A stretch of DNA of 64,000 bases from Clostridium thermopalmarium DSM 5974. GTDB lineage: Bacteria > Bacillota > Clostridia > Clostridiales > Clostridiaceae. The notes under the pieces are model-generated. The model was not told where the DNA came from. It saw nothing but the letters and a program-made list of their open reading frames with translations, and made no database searches. A program made the translations under genes and the position numbers. Positions 6,253-15,116 of this stretch are shown in pieces (the stretch's first letter is position 1; each line of letters opens with the position of its first letter). Where the stretch lies: assembly GCF_002995795.1 (NCBI RefSeq), contig NZ_PVXN01000012.1, positions 1 through 64,000 on the forward strand, read 5' to 3'.

Positions 6253-8127
6253 TTGAAAAATAAATATTCATTTATATCAAAAACTATTTTTTTCCTAGTA
6301 TTTGCTTTGGTTTTATCAATTACAGTTTTTATAGATAAAGCTTTTGCTTTAACAGATAGCAGGGTGGACAAATTAAAGTATAAATTTACTACTATAACAT
6401 CTACATCATTTACTATGGAGATTACTGAAGATTCAGCTGCAAGTAATCGATTTGATGGAAAAGTACATTATCTAGTATGGGATAATGGTAATGGGGAAAT
6501 AAATCCTAAAAGCATTGCTGATGAAGCAGGAAAAAGTGTAGAAGAAATTATTTTAAATCCACAAGAATGCGATGCTACTAAAAAGTATGTTTCTAAAGGT
6601 TCAAAAAAAATAACAGGAACTCTTGCTGCCAGTATATCAGCTTCAAATCTTAATATAAATCATCAATATTCAGTTTATATTATGGTGGAGATAGGTGGAC
6701 AATATTACGAGTTTGATAATTTAAAGGGGATTAGGTTTAATACAGATCCATTTCCTAAAGTTACTGAATTCGAAATAGGAGATTCAGGAGAACATATAGA
6801 TAAGAATGATCCTCTATCTGTTGTAAGAGGAGTTACATCAAATAGAGAAGGAGAGTTAAAAATATATTTTGATTCTGATGCAAAATTGGTTAATGAAGGG
6901 AAAGGCATACGTCTTTTAGAAATGTCAACAAAGGAAGATTTTATAGATGAATGCAAAATAGAAAATAAGACTTTAACCATTTATTATAAACCTTTAAGAG
7001 AAAATCAGCAGTATGTTCTTATAGTAGATGGAAATGAAATAATGAGAGATAATTCAGGTGTTCCAGGGATTTTCAATGTTACTTCCCAGCCAGGACTTTC
7101 TAGTGTAGCTTTTTATACTGAAAAAAGGCCTACATTAGTGAATGTATTTTTTAATCCAGGTAATGATAATGTAAACTTTGAGAGCTCACCTTTTTATATG
7201 GCAAACACAAATCCTATATATCAAATTCCGGATTTAATTGGAGTAAATAAAATCGGTGTTGGAGTAAACCAAGCTCTTGTACTATCTTTTGACGATAGGA
7301 TAGAAGCAGCAGCTGATATATTAAGCAAAATAAGTATAGATAGAACTCCATATCATCCAGATTTAAGGTATAATGTTGAAATAAGTGAAAATGGAATGGA
7401 TTTATTAATCACTTTTGACACAGATCACCCAGATAGAATGTTAAACTTTAATACAAAATATACTGTAACTATAGAAGCGGGAGCCATTAGGGACATATAT
7501 GGAGGAGAACATTGTGAAAATGAAGAAATAAAAATAATATTTAAAACTATAGATGGTTTTAACAATGCTTTTTTACAATCTTCAGCCCAAGATTTAAATA
7601 ATGGAATATTTAGGGATTATAGCACTCATAATATAGCGGTGAAGATTCCTAAAGTTTATATAAAACAGCTTGAAACTATACATTATAGAAACGGTTTAAT
7701 ACCAGATGAGCAGGTTGCTCCTAATTTAACAAATATAGACATTGAAGCTGATGAGGATGTATATTATATGAAGATTGTAACTAATAGAGGAATAAGGCCT
7801 AAAGTTTATAGAGGTGCTAATGATAAATTCTCTGTGGCTTTTGCTGGATTAAATGCAGACATATCTACAATAGAGGTATATGCATATGATTCCTATGGTA
7901 AAATACTTGAAAGAAGATCTTTCAAGCTTCAAGGAGCACCTGGTGCTGAATTTAAGAGTGATTATGTTCCGGAAATATCACCTATATTTGGTACAACAAT
8001 ATCATTTTATGATTTGATGAAGGATCCTACTTCACTGCAACAGATTATAGAACAAATACCATTAAGTGAGCTTGATAGAATAGGTGTATTTTACCCTTAC
8101 TTCTCACCATATAACCTTATAAAATAA
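6253..8127 (+). CDS. large secreted Ig-like repeat protein, unknown function
   Basis: The start is TTG at 6253, with GGGAGGG 6 bases upstream. The 624-residue product has a signal peptide (residues 1-33, ending AFA). Residues about 160-440 contain SbsA/Big_5-like segments (NTKYTVTIEAGAIRDIYGG is typical of such domains). Residues about 495-565 carry the module shared with the preceding protein: IEADEDVYYMKI and, later, VYAYDSYGKILERRSFKL. There is no catalytic motif, LPXTG or membrane anchor. It follows the dockerin-like gene after 14 bases, so the three genes form one unit ending at the 28-bp terminator. The likely role is a surface-associated or secreted structural/adhesive protein; the function is not determined. 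Confidence 0.65.
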   Translation: MKNKYSFISKTIFFLVFALVLSITVFIDKAFALTDSRVDKLKYKFTTITSTSFTMEITEDSAASNRFDGKVHYLVWDNGNGEINPKSIADEAGKSVEEIILNPQECDATKKYVSKGSKKITGTLAASISASNLNINHQYSVYIMVEIGGQYYEFDNLKGIRFNTDPFPKVTEFEIGDSGEHIDKNDPLSVVRGVTSNREGELKIYFDSDAKLVNEGKGIRLLEMSTKEDFIDECKIENKTLTIYYKPLRENQQYVLIVDGNEIMRDNSGVPGIFNVTSQPGLSSVAFYTEKRPTLVNVFFNPGNDNVNFESSPFYMANTNPIYQIPDLIGVNKIGVGVNQALVLSFDDRIEAAADILSKISIDRTPYHPDLRYNVEISENGMDLLITFDTDHPDRMLNFNTKYTVTIEAGAIRDIYGGEHCENEEIKIIFKTIDGFNNAFLQSSAQDLNNGIFRDYSTHNIAVKIPKVYIKQLETIHYRNGLIPDEQVAPNLTNIDIEADEDVYYMKIVTNRGIRPKVYRGANDKFSVAFAGLNADISTIEVYAYDSYGKILERRSFKLQGAPGAEFKSDYVPEISPIFGTTISFYDLMKDPTSLQQIIEQIPLSELDRIGVFYPYFSPYNLIK

Positions 8128-8187
8128 TTTAAAGTAAAAGAAAACTAGCTAGAAAATTCTCTAGCTAGTTTTCTTTTACTTTAAATT
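8126..8187. terminator. 28-bp perfect bidirectional terminator
   Basis: The arm at 8126-8153 is perfectly complementary to 8160-8187 with a 6-base loop (AAATTC). The arms contain GAAAACTAGCTAG and its complement, with A/T runs on both sides that give a U-tract in either direction. The left arm begins within the stop codon of the upstream gene, and the right arm includes the last codons and stop of the convergent RCC1-type gene. Confidence 0.85.
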
Positions 8188-10189
8188 CTATCTTCATTCT
8201 TTGTTTTAAGAAAGTTTTATTCTTTTTAGATTGTAAATCATTATCTATATATAAATAGTAAGTTCTGCCTTTTACATATGTGCTCTTAGGAATTATTAGA
8301 ACAGAGCTGGCAGTTATATCAGAATTTATACTAGAAATATTATTGGATTCATCTACAAAGTATAATTCTGTATCTATTTTGTTACCATATTCATCTTTAA
8401 TATATATATTTTCTTTTGTTACAGTTTTATAATAAAGAGGAAGGCTGAAATTAATTTTCCAATTTTTATTTATATCCACTGGATATAACATTTTAATTGT
8501 TTTCCATTCTGGTAGCCCTTCGTCTGTAACTGTTACATTTACTGTATCTTTATAATTACCATCTTTGGTTTTTGCAGTTATAACAGCTTTTCCAGGAGAA
8601 ACAGCTCTTACTACTCCTTTTGAGTCCACACTAACTACATTAGGATTACTAGATGACCATATGATCTCCTTGTTATCTGCATTAGAAGGATATATGGTAG
8701 CATGTATAGTATCTGTATCAAAATTAGTTTTATTCAATATAAGAGTGATTGAACTTTTACTAAGACTAATGCCGCTAACAGGAACGGGAACAGTTACTTC
8801 ACAGGAGCTTGTATATCCTCCGTCTAAAGTTTTAACTGTAATTGTTGTAGTTCCAGGAGAATGTGCAGTTACCTTTCCGGTATCATCCACGCTTGCTATA
8901 TAACTCTTAGAAGAACTCCAAACTACATCCGTATTTGAAGCGTTACGAGGAGTTATAGTGGCGAAGAGTCTATAAGAGGAACCTACGGATACAGTTATTT
9001 TCTTTTCGTTTAGTGAAATACCTTTTACAGCGGTTAAGTTTAATAAAACTGGCGTTGTACGATTTTCCGTGGTTTCATCTCCAAGTTGGCCATATTTATT
9101 TAATCCCCAAGAAAAGAAGTTTTCGTTTTTATCTAAGGCTAAATTAAATGAGTTTCCAGCACATATACTATCTATATTGTTAGATATGGCTACTAATTTA
9201 GGAGTGCTGCTGTCCTCTTTAGTACCATTTCCAAGTTGTCCAAATCCATTTAATCCCCAAGCCCAAAGGCTGCCATCTCTTTTTAGTGCTAAGTTATAAT
9301 CATTTCCAGCAGATATTCTTATTACATTATCCAATCCTTCTACCTTTACCGGATTTGAAGTTGAGCTATCTAAATCATTAAAAGGATTAAATCCCCAAGT
9401 CCATACAGAACCATCAAACATTAGTGCTATGCAATGATATTTTCCTGCAGATATATAAGCTGGAACCAGATTATTTCCATCATTATCTTTTGGAAGGGTT
9501 AATGCCCTAGGTATCTTGATGCTGGAAAACAATTCACCAAGCTGGCCACCCCAATTTTCACCCCAGAACCATATGTTACCATCTGAGTCTAAGGCTAAAT
9601 TATGTTTACCATTTGCGGAAATTGATACAATATTTTTTAAGCCATAAACTTGTACTGGATAGCTGGAATCTTTAGTTGAATTGTTTCCAAGTTGGCCTGA
9701 ATCGTTTTGCCCCCATGCCCAAACTGTACCATCATCTTTAAGTGCTATAGTATGAGAATAGCCAGCTGAAACAGCCTTTACTTTGGATATAGAATTAATT
9801 TTTTTAGGAGTATTTCTATTTTTTTGGCTTCCATCTCCCAGTTGACCATACATATTCCAACCCCAGGCCCACAGGTTTCCATCGTCGCTTAAAGCTATAC
9901 TATGAAAAGCACCAGCTGCAACTGAAATAATATCTTCATCTCCAAATTTATCTTCAACAGGCGTAGGTTTCAAACTATCTATTTCTGTAGAATTTCCAAG
10001 TTGACCAAAGCTGTTTGCGCCCCAAGAGTAAATAGTACCGTTTGAATTTAAAATTAGAGAATGATTTTCTCCTGTAGCAAGCTGTACTTTTCTTTTAGTG
10101 GCTCCATAAGCGTTGATATCAAATAATATAGTAAAAGCTGTAAGAAAAAGAAATGCAAAAGATATTTTTTTTAAATTTTTCAAGTACAT
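8165..10189 (-). CDS. secreted RCC1-repeat (beta-propeller) protein with two Big_2 and one Ig-like domain
   Basis: A 674-residue protein with a signal peptide (residues 1-29, ending AYGA). Seven RCC1-type repeats follow (about 35-390), each with a core such as HTIALKDDGTVWAWGQN then GQLGN. They are enough for one seven-bladed propeller like eukaryotic RCC1. The fifth blade is degenerate (FNDLDSS in place of GQLG). Two Big_2 domains follow (about 393-472 and 475-556; VWSSSKSYIASVDDTGKVTA and IWSSSNPNVVSVDSKGVVRA). The C-terminal domain (about 567-674) has NWKINFSLPL, as in the cohesin protein. RBS AAGGAGG lies before the ATG. Bacterial relatives are usually secreted or surface proteins of unknown ligand. 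It is convergent to the cohesin/dockerin unit, and its sigma-28-like promoter links its expression to motility. Confidence 0.8.
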   Translation of the reverse strand: MYLKNLKKISFAFLFLTAFTILFDINAYGATKRKVQLATGENHSLILNSNGTIYSWGANSFGQLGNSTEIDSLKPTPVEDKFGDEDIISVAAGAFHSIALSDDGNLWAWGWNMYGQLGDGSQKNRNTPKKINSISKVKAVSAGYSHTIALKDDGTVWAWGQNDSGQLGNNSTKDSSYPVQVYGLKNIVSISANGKHNLALDSDGNIWFWGENWGGQLGELFSSIKIPRALTLPKDNDGNNLVPAYISAGKYHCIALMFDGSVWTWGFNPFNDLDSSTSNPVKVEGLDNVIRISAGNDYNLALKRDGSLWAWGLNGFGQLGNGTKEDSSTPKLVAISNNIDSICAGNSFNLALDKNENFFSWGLNKYGQLGDETTENRTTPVLLNLTAVKGISLNEKKITVSVGSSYRLFATITPRNASNTDVVWSSSKSYIASVDDTGKVTAHSPGTTTITVKTLDGGYTSSCEVTVPVPVSGISLSKSSITLILNKTNFDTDTIHATIYPSNADNKEIIWSSSNPNVVSVDSKGVVRAVSPGKAVITAKTKDGNYKDTVNVTVTDEGLPEWKTIKMLYPVDINKNWKINFSLPLYYKTVTKENIYIKDEYGNKIDTELYFVDESNNISSINSDITASSVLIIPKSTYVKGRTYYLYIDNDLQSKKNKTFLKQRMKIEFKVKEN

Positions 10190-10221
10190 ACCTCCTTATA
10201 TATTTTTTATTTATTATATTT

Positions 10222-10248
10222 TTATCGTTCAAATTTAAATTATATTTA
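10222..10248 (-). promoter_or_regulatory. sigma-28-like promoter of the RCC1-type gene
   Basis: On the minus strand TAAA (10248-10245) is followed by a 15-base spacer and AACGATAA (10229-10222). The -35, spacer length and -10 are identical to those in front of the cohesin gene. Transcription would start about 25 bases before the ATG. Confidence 0.5.
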
Positions 10249-10451
10249 TAGTTATGATTAAAAAAGAGAGTTTTAATTATAATTTAAGTGTCTATAAAAA
10301 ATTTAACTTAAAATTGTTTAAAAATGTTTTAAATAATAAAAAAATATTGTATAATAAATATTAATAAAGTATTAAATTTAATAATAAAGTATTAATTGGC
10401 AATATATTTGTCAATGCATGGAAAAAAATTGTGGAAGATATAACAAATTTA

Positions 10452-10460
10452 TGGTATAAC
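10452..10460 (+). promoter_or_regulatory. candidate extended -10 promoter of the flagellar operon
   Basis: TGGTATAAC is an extended -10 element about 80 bases before flgB. No good -35 is seen. The 350-base gap between the RCC1-type gene and flgB also has a TATAAT at 10350-10355 and a tandem AATAAAGTATTAA (about 10363-10396). It also has an imperfect inverted repeat TTGGCAA/TTGTCAA near 10397-10415, a possible operator. No sigma-28 motif or recognisable c-di-GMP riboswitch was found here, so the operon probably uses sigma-A. Confidence 0.4.
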
Positions 10461-10541
10461 ATAACATATGAGGTAGTATTAAAAAGAATTTACATATATT
10501 ATGATGAATAATGCATAAATAAGAAAAAGGGAGATGGTACA

Positions 10542-10946
10542 ATGAAAATGGTGGGTTTATCAGAAAGCGACAAGACTTATAACTTGATAAAAAAATCCCT
10601 TGATGCATCCGTTGCTAGGGGAGAGGTAATAGCTAATAATATAGCAAATGTTAATACCAAAGGATATAAAAGGCATTATGTTACATTTGAAGAAACTCTT
10701 CAAGATGTTAAAGACAATGTAAGCCTTAAAACTACTAATGAAAGACATATAACTTGTGATGAAGAATATGGCGAAATTAGTGTTAAGCGGGATGAATCAA
10801 ATAGTATGAGAATAGATGGAAACAATGTAGATATAGATAACGAAATGACGAATTTAGCTGCTAATAATTTAAAGTATAATGCTTTAATTACAGAGTTGAA
10901 TTCCAGATTATCCCTTAAAAGATTTGTAATAAATGGAGGAAAGTAG
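10542..10946 (+). CDS. flgB: flagellar basal-body rod protein FlgB
   Basis: A 134-residue proximal rod subunit. The conserved N-terminal motif [20 protein letters not shown] (residues about 27-46) is the flagellar rod/hook signature. The C-terminus is helical, ending [15 protein letters not shown]. It is first in the long flagellar operon, with GGGAG 7-12 bases before the ATG. FlgB is exported by the type III apparatus and sits closest to the MS ring together with FliE. Confidence 0.95.
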   Translation: MKMVGLSESDKTYNLIKKSLDASVARGEVIANNIANVNTKGYKRHYVTFEETLQDVKDNVSLKTTNERHITCDEEYGEISVKRDESNSMRIDGNNVDIDNEMTNLAANNLKYNALITELNSRLSLKRFVINGGK

Positions 10947-10947
10947 T

Positions 10948-11379
10948 ATGAGCGCTTTTAGTTCTATTAGAATAAGTTCCAGCGGTCTTTCAGCAGAAAG
11001 ATTGAGAATGGACACTATAGCATCAAATATTGCTAATGTTTCTACTACAAGGGGAGAAAATGGACAACCTTATAGAAGAAAGGTTGCAGTTTTTCAGGAA
11101 AATTTAAAACAGGAGTTAAACAAAAACACAAATACATATGAAAATAAGCTTAACGGAGTAAAAGCAGTAGGTATTATAGAAGATAATTCTGAGTTAAGAA
11201 GGGTGTATGATCCAACTCATCCTGATGCAGATGAGGAAGGTTATGTGTTAATGCCTAATGTAAATATTTTAAACGAAATGGCAGATATGATAGCGGCTAC
11301 TCGTGCATATGAAGCTAATGTAACTGCTATAAATTCAGAAAAAAATATGTTTATGAAAGCATTAGAAATAGGTAGATAG
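10948..11379 (+). CDS. flgC: flagellar basal-body rod protein FlgC
   Basis: The start at 10948 is chosen because GGAGG at 10935-10939 lies 8 bases upstream. A frame-compatible ATG at 10933 would overlap flgB and precede this RBS. The 143-residue protein has the rod signature [20 protein letters not shown] near residues 26-45. The C-terminal helix is [21 protein letters not shown], typical of rod proteins. It is the second proximal rod subunit and is separated from flgB by one base. Confidence 0.95.
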   Translation: MSAFSSIRISSSGLSAERLRMDTIASNIANVSTTRGENGQPYRRKVAVFQENLKQELNKNTNTYENKLNGVKAVGIIEDNSELRRVYDPTHPDADEEGYVLMPNVNILNEMADMIAATRAYEANVTAINSEKNMFMKALEIGR

Positions 11380-11390
11380 GAGAAAGACAT

Positions 11391-11711
11391 ATGAAAATCA
11401 ATGATTTTATACCAAGTACTACAATTTATTCTAATCTTGGATTTGAAGAAGCTAAGAATAAAAATACAGAAAACATAGGTGAAAATGCTAGTTTAAGTTT
11501 TGTAGAAACATTAAAGAATAAACTAGAAGAAGTAAATGAAAAGCAACTGGAAGCAGAGAAAACAACAGAACAATTTATAAAAGGCGAAGATGTTGATGTA
11601 CATGAAGTTATGATAAAGACGGAAGAAGCTAAACTTTCTCTTCAACTAGCAGTACAGGTAAGAAATAAATTGTTGGAGGCTTACCAAGAGATAAATAGAA
11701 TGCAGGTGTAG
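11391..11711 (+). CDS. fliE: flagellar hook-basal body complex protein FliE
   Basis: A 106-residue adaptor between the MS ring and the rod. The C-terminal half has the family pattern SFVETLKNKLEEVNEKQLEAE, then FIKGEDVDVHEVMI, then EEAKLSLQLAVQVRNKLLEAYQEI. It lies 11 bases after flgC with AGGAGAAAG upstream, in the conserved order flgB-flgC-fliE-fliF. Confidence 0.95.
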   Translation: MKINDFIPSTTIYSNLGFEEAKNKNTENIGENASLSFVETLKNKLEEVNEKQLEAEKTTEQFIKGEDVDVHEVMIKTEEAKLSLQLAVQVRNKLLEAYQEINRMQV

Positions 11712-11728
11712 TTAGGAGTGCTAGATAA

Positions 11729-13294
11729 ATGGACAAAATAAAGGAAGGTTTTAATAAACTTGTTGGGAAGTTTAAAGAGCTGAGTAAAGGAAAGAAAATC
11801 GCATTCTGTATCCTTTTTCTAGGCTTAATTTCAGCCCTTGTATACATAATTATATATTTAAATACGACTAAATATGGAGTTTTATACAGTGATATAGATC
11901 CAAATGATGCACAAATGGTTCTTAGTAAACTGAATGAAAAGAAAATTCAATACGTAGTGGAGAACAATACAATAAAGGTTCCAGAAGAAAATGTTTCTGA
12001 ACTTAGACTTGAACTAGCGCCTGAGCTTACAGATGGCAGTAAGGGATATGAGCTTTTAGAAGATACTAGCGCTTTTGGTATGACTGATAAGGAGAGAAAT
12101 TTAAAGTATAAGATGGCCCTAGAAGGCGAACTTGCTAAGACTATTAAATCTCTTCCAGAAGTCAAACAAGCTAATGTGTTTTTAGTTATGCAAGAAGACA
12201 GCAATTTTCTAAGAGAAGCAGAACCTGCTCAAGCATCTGTAAGATTAGAAGTTGAACAAGGTAAAAATATAACAAAAGATCAGGTTCAAGCTATAGTTTC
12301 TCTCTTAACTGGAAGTGTAAAAAATTTAAAAAAGGAAAATGTAAAGATTATTGGAGTAATTAACGGAAAAACTTCCGATCTTAGCGAACAATTATTAGAG
12401 GATGAAAATACTGATATTGAATCTGCCACAAGTAAACAACAGCAATATGAAAAGAATTTGGAAAAAGAGTATGAAAAGAAGATACTTACACTATTGTCAC
12501 CTAAATATGGAAGTGGAGTTAAGGTGACTGTGGATGTAGATGCTGATTTTGATGCCTCTGAGAAGACTTCAACTGTATATGATCCTAATAATGTTGTTAG
12601 AAGTGAACAAACTGAAAAAAGTACAAATGCTACAACTGGAGGTAATACTAGTTCTGGACCTGTAGATAATAATCTTTCTAATACATATACTGATGCTGAT
12701 GGGAATACTGTAGAATCAAGCCAGGAAAAGCAGACTAGAAATTATGAAGTAGGCAAAATAGAAGAAAAAGTTATATCAGCACCAGGTAAGGTAAAAAGAG
12801 TTTCGGCCTCTGTAACCGTTAATGATGAAAATCTAAGTGATATAGAAAAGGCAAAAATAAATAGCTTGGTTTCTGCTGCTATATCCTATGATCAGACTAG
12901 AGGAGATATTATAAGTATAGAAGGAATGAAATTTAATAATGATGCTGATGCTTTGGCTCAGGAAGAAGCGGCAAGATTAGCTGCTGAAGAAGAAGCTAAG
13001 AAAAAGTCTTTCGTGTATAAGTGTATTGGAGGAGGAGCTGCAGCAATAGCATTGCTTACAATAATCCTAATATATTTAAGAAAAGCTAGAAAAGCAAAGA
13101 TGGAAGAAGAGATAGAAGGAATAGATATGCTTATAGGTGATAATATTACTCCAAAAGAACCGCTTCCTCCAATCGACTTTGAAGAAGAGGATGAGAAAAC
13201 ACATATTGAAAAAGAGATTAAAAGATATGCAACTGAAAAGCCAGAACAGGTTGCAGAAATTATTAAAGCATGGATGGCGGAGGATGAGAGATGA
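11729..13294 (+). CDS. fliF: flagellar MS-ring protein FliF
   Basis: A 521-residue membrane ring protein that forms the base of the basal body. The first membrane helix is at about 24-44 (AFCILFLGLISALVYIIIYL). The YscJ-like ring-building domains follow (LYSDIDPNDAQMVLSKLNEK, then ALEGELAKTIKSLPEVKQANVFL). A low-complexity Ser/Thr/Asn region lies at about 285-340, and the second membrane helix is at about 433-450. The acidic cytoplasmic tail ends with EKPEQVAEIIKAWMAEDER, the segment that binds FliG. Its TGA overlaps the fliG start (ATGA), which implies translational coupling. Confidence 0.95.
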   Translation: MDKIKEGFNKLVGKFKELSKGKKIAFCILFLGLISALVYIIIYLNTTKYGVLYSDIDPNDAQMVLSKLNEKKIQYVVENNTIKVPEENVSELRLELAPELTDGSKGYELLEDTSAFGMTDKERNLKYKMALEGELAKTIKSLPEVKQANVFLVMQEDSNFLREAEPAQASVRLEVEQGKNITKDQVQAIVSLLTGSVKNLKKENVKIIGVINGKTSDLSEQLLEDENTDIESATSKQQQYEKNLEKEYEKKILTLLSPKYGSGVKVTVDVDADFDASEKTSTVYDPNNVVRSEQTEKSTNATTGGNTSSGPVDNNLSNTYTDADGNTVESSQEKQTRNYEVGKIEEKVISAPGKVKRVSASVTVNDENLSDIEKAKINSLVSAAISYDQTRGDIISIEGMKFNNDADALAQEEAARLAAEEEAKKKSFVYKCIGGGAAAIALLTIILIYLRKARKAKMEEEIEGIDMLIGDNITPKEPLPPIDFEEEDEKTHIEKEIKRYATEKPEQVAEIIKAWMAEDER

Positions 13295-14316
13295 TGACGA
13301 GAATGGCAAAAGAAAACAAGTTGACAGGCGTGCAAAAAGCAGCCATTCTATTTATAACCCTAGGCCCAGAAATTGCTTCTGGTATTATTAAAAGAATGAC
13401 GGATTCCGAAATACAAAAAATAACTTATGAAATAGCAAATATTACAGCAGTAAAACAAGAACAAAGAGCTGAAATACTGAAGGAATTTGTAGAAATGAAT
13501 AGAGCAAAAGATTACATATTAGAAGGAGGTTTTGAATATGCCAAAACTCTCCTTGGAAAAGCTCTTGGAAGTCAAAGGGCGAATGAAATTTTAGAAAAGG
13601 TAACCGAAGCTACTCAGCAATATAGACCTTTTGCAATTGCAAGAAAAGCAGATGCTCATCAACTATTAAATATAATATCCAATGAACATCCTCAGACTAT
13701 AGCACTGATATTATGCTATCTTCAGCCAGATAAAGCTGGACAGATTATAGGGGAGTTACCAGAGGATATACAGACAGAAGTAGCTTTTAGAATAGCCTCT
13801 ATGGATAATACGTCGCCTATGGTTATAAAGGAGATAGAAAAGGTACTAAACAGTAAGTTATCCTCTGTAGTAAGGACAGATATGACAACTATTGGTGGAG
13901 TAAGTACTCTTGTTGATATATTAAATCAAGTTGATAGAACTACTGAAAAGAATATTACAGAGGGCTTAGAGAGAGAAGACCCAGATCTTGCAGAAAAAAT
14001 CAAACAATCTATGTTTGTATTCGAAGATATTATTACTCTAGACGATATTTCAATACAGAGAGTATTAAGAGAAGTAGAATCAAAAGATCTTGCTCTTGCA
14101 TTAAAAGGCTGTTCGGAAGAAGTTGCTAATTGCATATTTAGAAATCAATCTAAGAGGGCTGCAGCTTCCTTAAAAGAAGATATTGAATTCTTAGGACCTG
14201 TAAGGCTTATGGATGTTGAAAAAGCTCAACAGAAAATTGTTAGCATCATAAGAAGACTTGAAGATGCAGGTGAGATAATCCTATCGAGAGGTGGAGAAGA
14301 TGCTATCATCCTATAA
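13291..14316 (+). CDS. fliG: flagellar motor switch protein FliG
   Basis: A 341-residue switch component that links FliF to the stator. The N-terminal domain begins with LTGVQKAAILFITLGPEIAS. The middle domain contains HPQTIALILCYLQPDKAG (the EHPQ motif). The C-terminal torque domain has FEDIITLDDISIQRVLREVE with the conserved charged residues, then RAAASLKEDIEFLGPVRLMDVE. The length is standard. RBS GGAGG lies inside the end of fliF. Its partners FliM and FliN/FliY are not encoded in this window. Confidence 0.97.
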   Translation: MMTRMAKENKLTGVQKAAILFITLGPEIASGIIKRMTDSEIQKITYEIANITAVKQEQRAEILKEFVEMNRAKDYILEGGFEYAKTLLGKALGSQRANEILEKVTEATQQYRPFAIARKADAHQLLNIISNEHPQTIALILCYLQPDKAGQIIGELPEDIQTEVAFRIASMDNTSPMVIKEIEKVLNSKLSSVVRTDMTTIGGVSTLVDILNQVDRTTEKNITEGLEREDPDLAEKIKQSMFVFEDIITLDDISIQRVLREVESKDLALALKGCSEEVANCIFRNQSKRAAASLKEDIEFLGPVRLMDVEKAQQKIVSIIRRLEDAGEIILSRGGEDAIIL

Positions 14317-15061
14317 GGTTATAAAGAACCACAGTGTTATAGAAAAAGGAAAGAAAGAGATAAATACAGAATATGTAATTGAAAAAAATGAGGAAATTGA
14401 AGAACTTGAAGAAAAAAAAGCTAAGAGTTTTATGGAAAGCTATGAGGCTTTGGCAAGAGCAATACTTGAAAATGCAAGGAGACAAAGGGATGAAATTTTA
14501 GTTTCTGCCCATAGCGATGCTCAAAGAATTGAGCAAGAGGCTTATGAAAAAGGTTATAGTGAAGGAGAAATGTCTGGGCGTGAAGAAGGAATTGCAAAAG
14601 CAAACATTTATTATGAAGAAGTAAAAGATAGAGCAGAGAAGGAATGTGAAGTTCTTAAAAAAAATGCTGAAAAAATTTTATATTCTGCAAAGCAGGAATA
14701 CATAAAGTATATGAAGGAAAAACAAGAAGATATAAAAAGTCTAATAATATCAATTACTGAATCCATACTAAAAAGAGAGATTAAAGATAAAGATGGAATA
14801 ACAAGCATGGTGCTGGATGCTATGGAAACAGTTGAAAAGTCTAAAACTATAATAGTAAGGTGTAACAGTGTTTATATAGAAGATTTAAAAGAAAAATTAG
14901 AGATATGGAAAAATCGAAGTGTATTTAGAGGAGAAGTCTTCGTAGTACCAGATGATAATTTAGAAGAAGGAAAAGCAGAAATTCAAAGGGAAAATGGGAA
15001 AATTGTAGTAAGCGTAACAGAGGCTATGAAAAAGGTTAAGGAAATTATAGAAACAAGTTAG
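14300..15061 (+). CDS. fliH: flagellar assembly protein FliH
   Basis: The negative regulator and stator-like partner of the FliI ATPase. The ATG at 14300, preceded by AGGTGGAG, is preferred to an in-frame GTG at 14291; both overlap the end of fliG. The 253-residue protein has a long charged coiled-coil region (about 25-150). It includes AYEKGYSEGEMSGREEGIAK, a Gly-rich helix typical of FliH/YscL. The C-terminal domain is of ATP-synthase delta type (about 160-250). Assignment rests on these features and on its place between fliG and fliI. Confidence 0.9.
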   Translation: MLSSYKVIKNHSVIEKGKKEINTEYVIEKNEEIEELEEKKAKSFMESYEALARAILENARRQRDEILVSAHSDAQRIEQEAYEKGYSEGEMSGREEGIAKANIYYEEVKDRAEKECEVLKKNAEKILYSAKQEYIKYMKEKQEDIKSLIISITESILKREIKDKDGITSMVLDAMETVEKSKTIIVRCNSVYIEDLKEKLEIWKNRSVFRGEVFVVPDDNLEEGKAEIQRENGKIVVSVTEAMKKVKEIIETS

Positions 15062-15116
15062 AAGAGAAAGAACAAAAATAGCAATTAGGTATTGGCGAAA
15101 TATGGGGGAGAGACTG

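Noticed and set aside
10190-10541. Possible c-di-GMP riboswitch or invertible switch ahead of the flagellar operon, as in some clostridia
   Set aside because: None of the conserved class I or II core strings that I know are present, and no long flanking inverted repeats of the invertible-switch type were found.
13291-13303. Alternative fliG starts at 13294 and 13303
   Set aside because: The ATG at 13291 overlaps the fliF stop as ATGA and has GGAGG at a good distance. The others cannot be excluded but add nothing.
12958-13391. Long open frames on the minus strand and in another plus frame over the fliF-fliG junction
   Set aside because: They overlap two well-supported flagellar genes, have no RBS, and their composition is the mirror of the coding strand.
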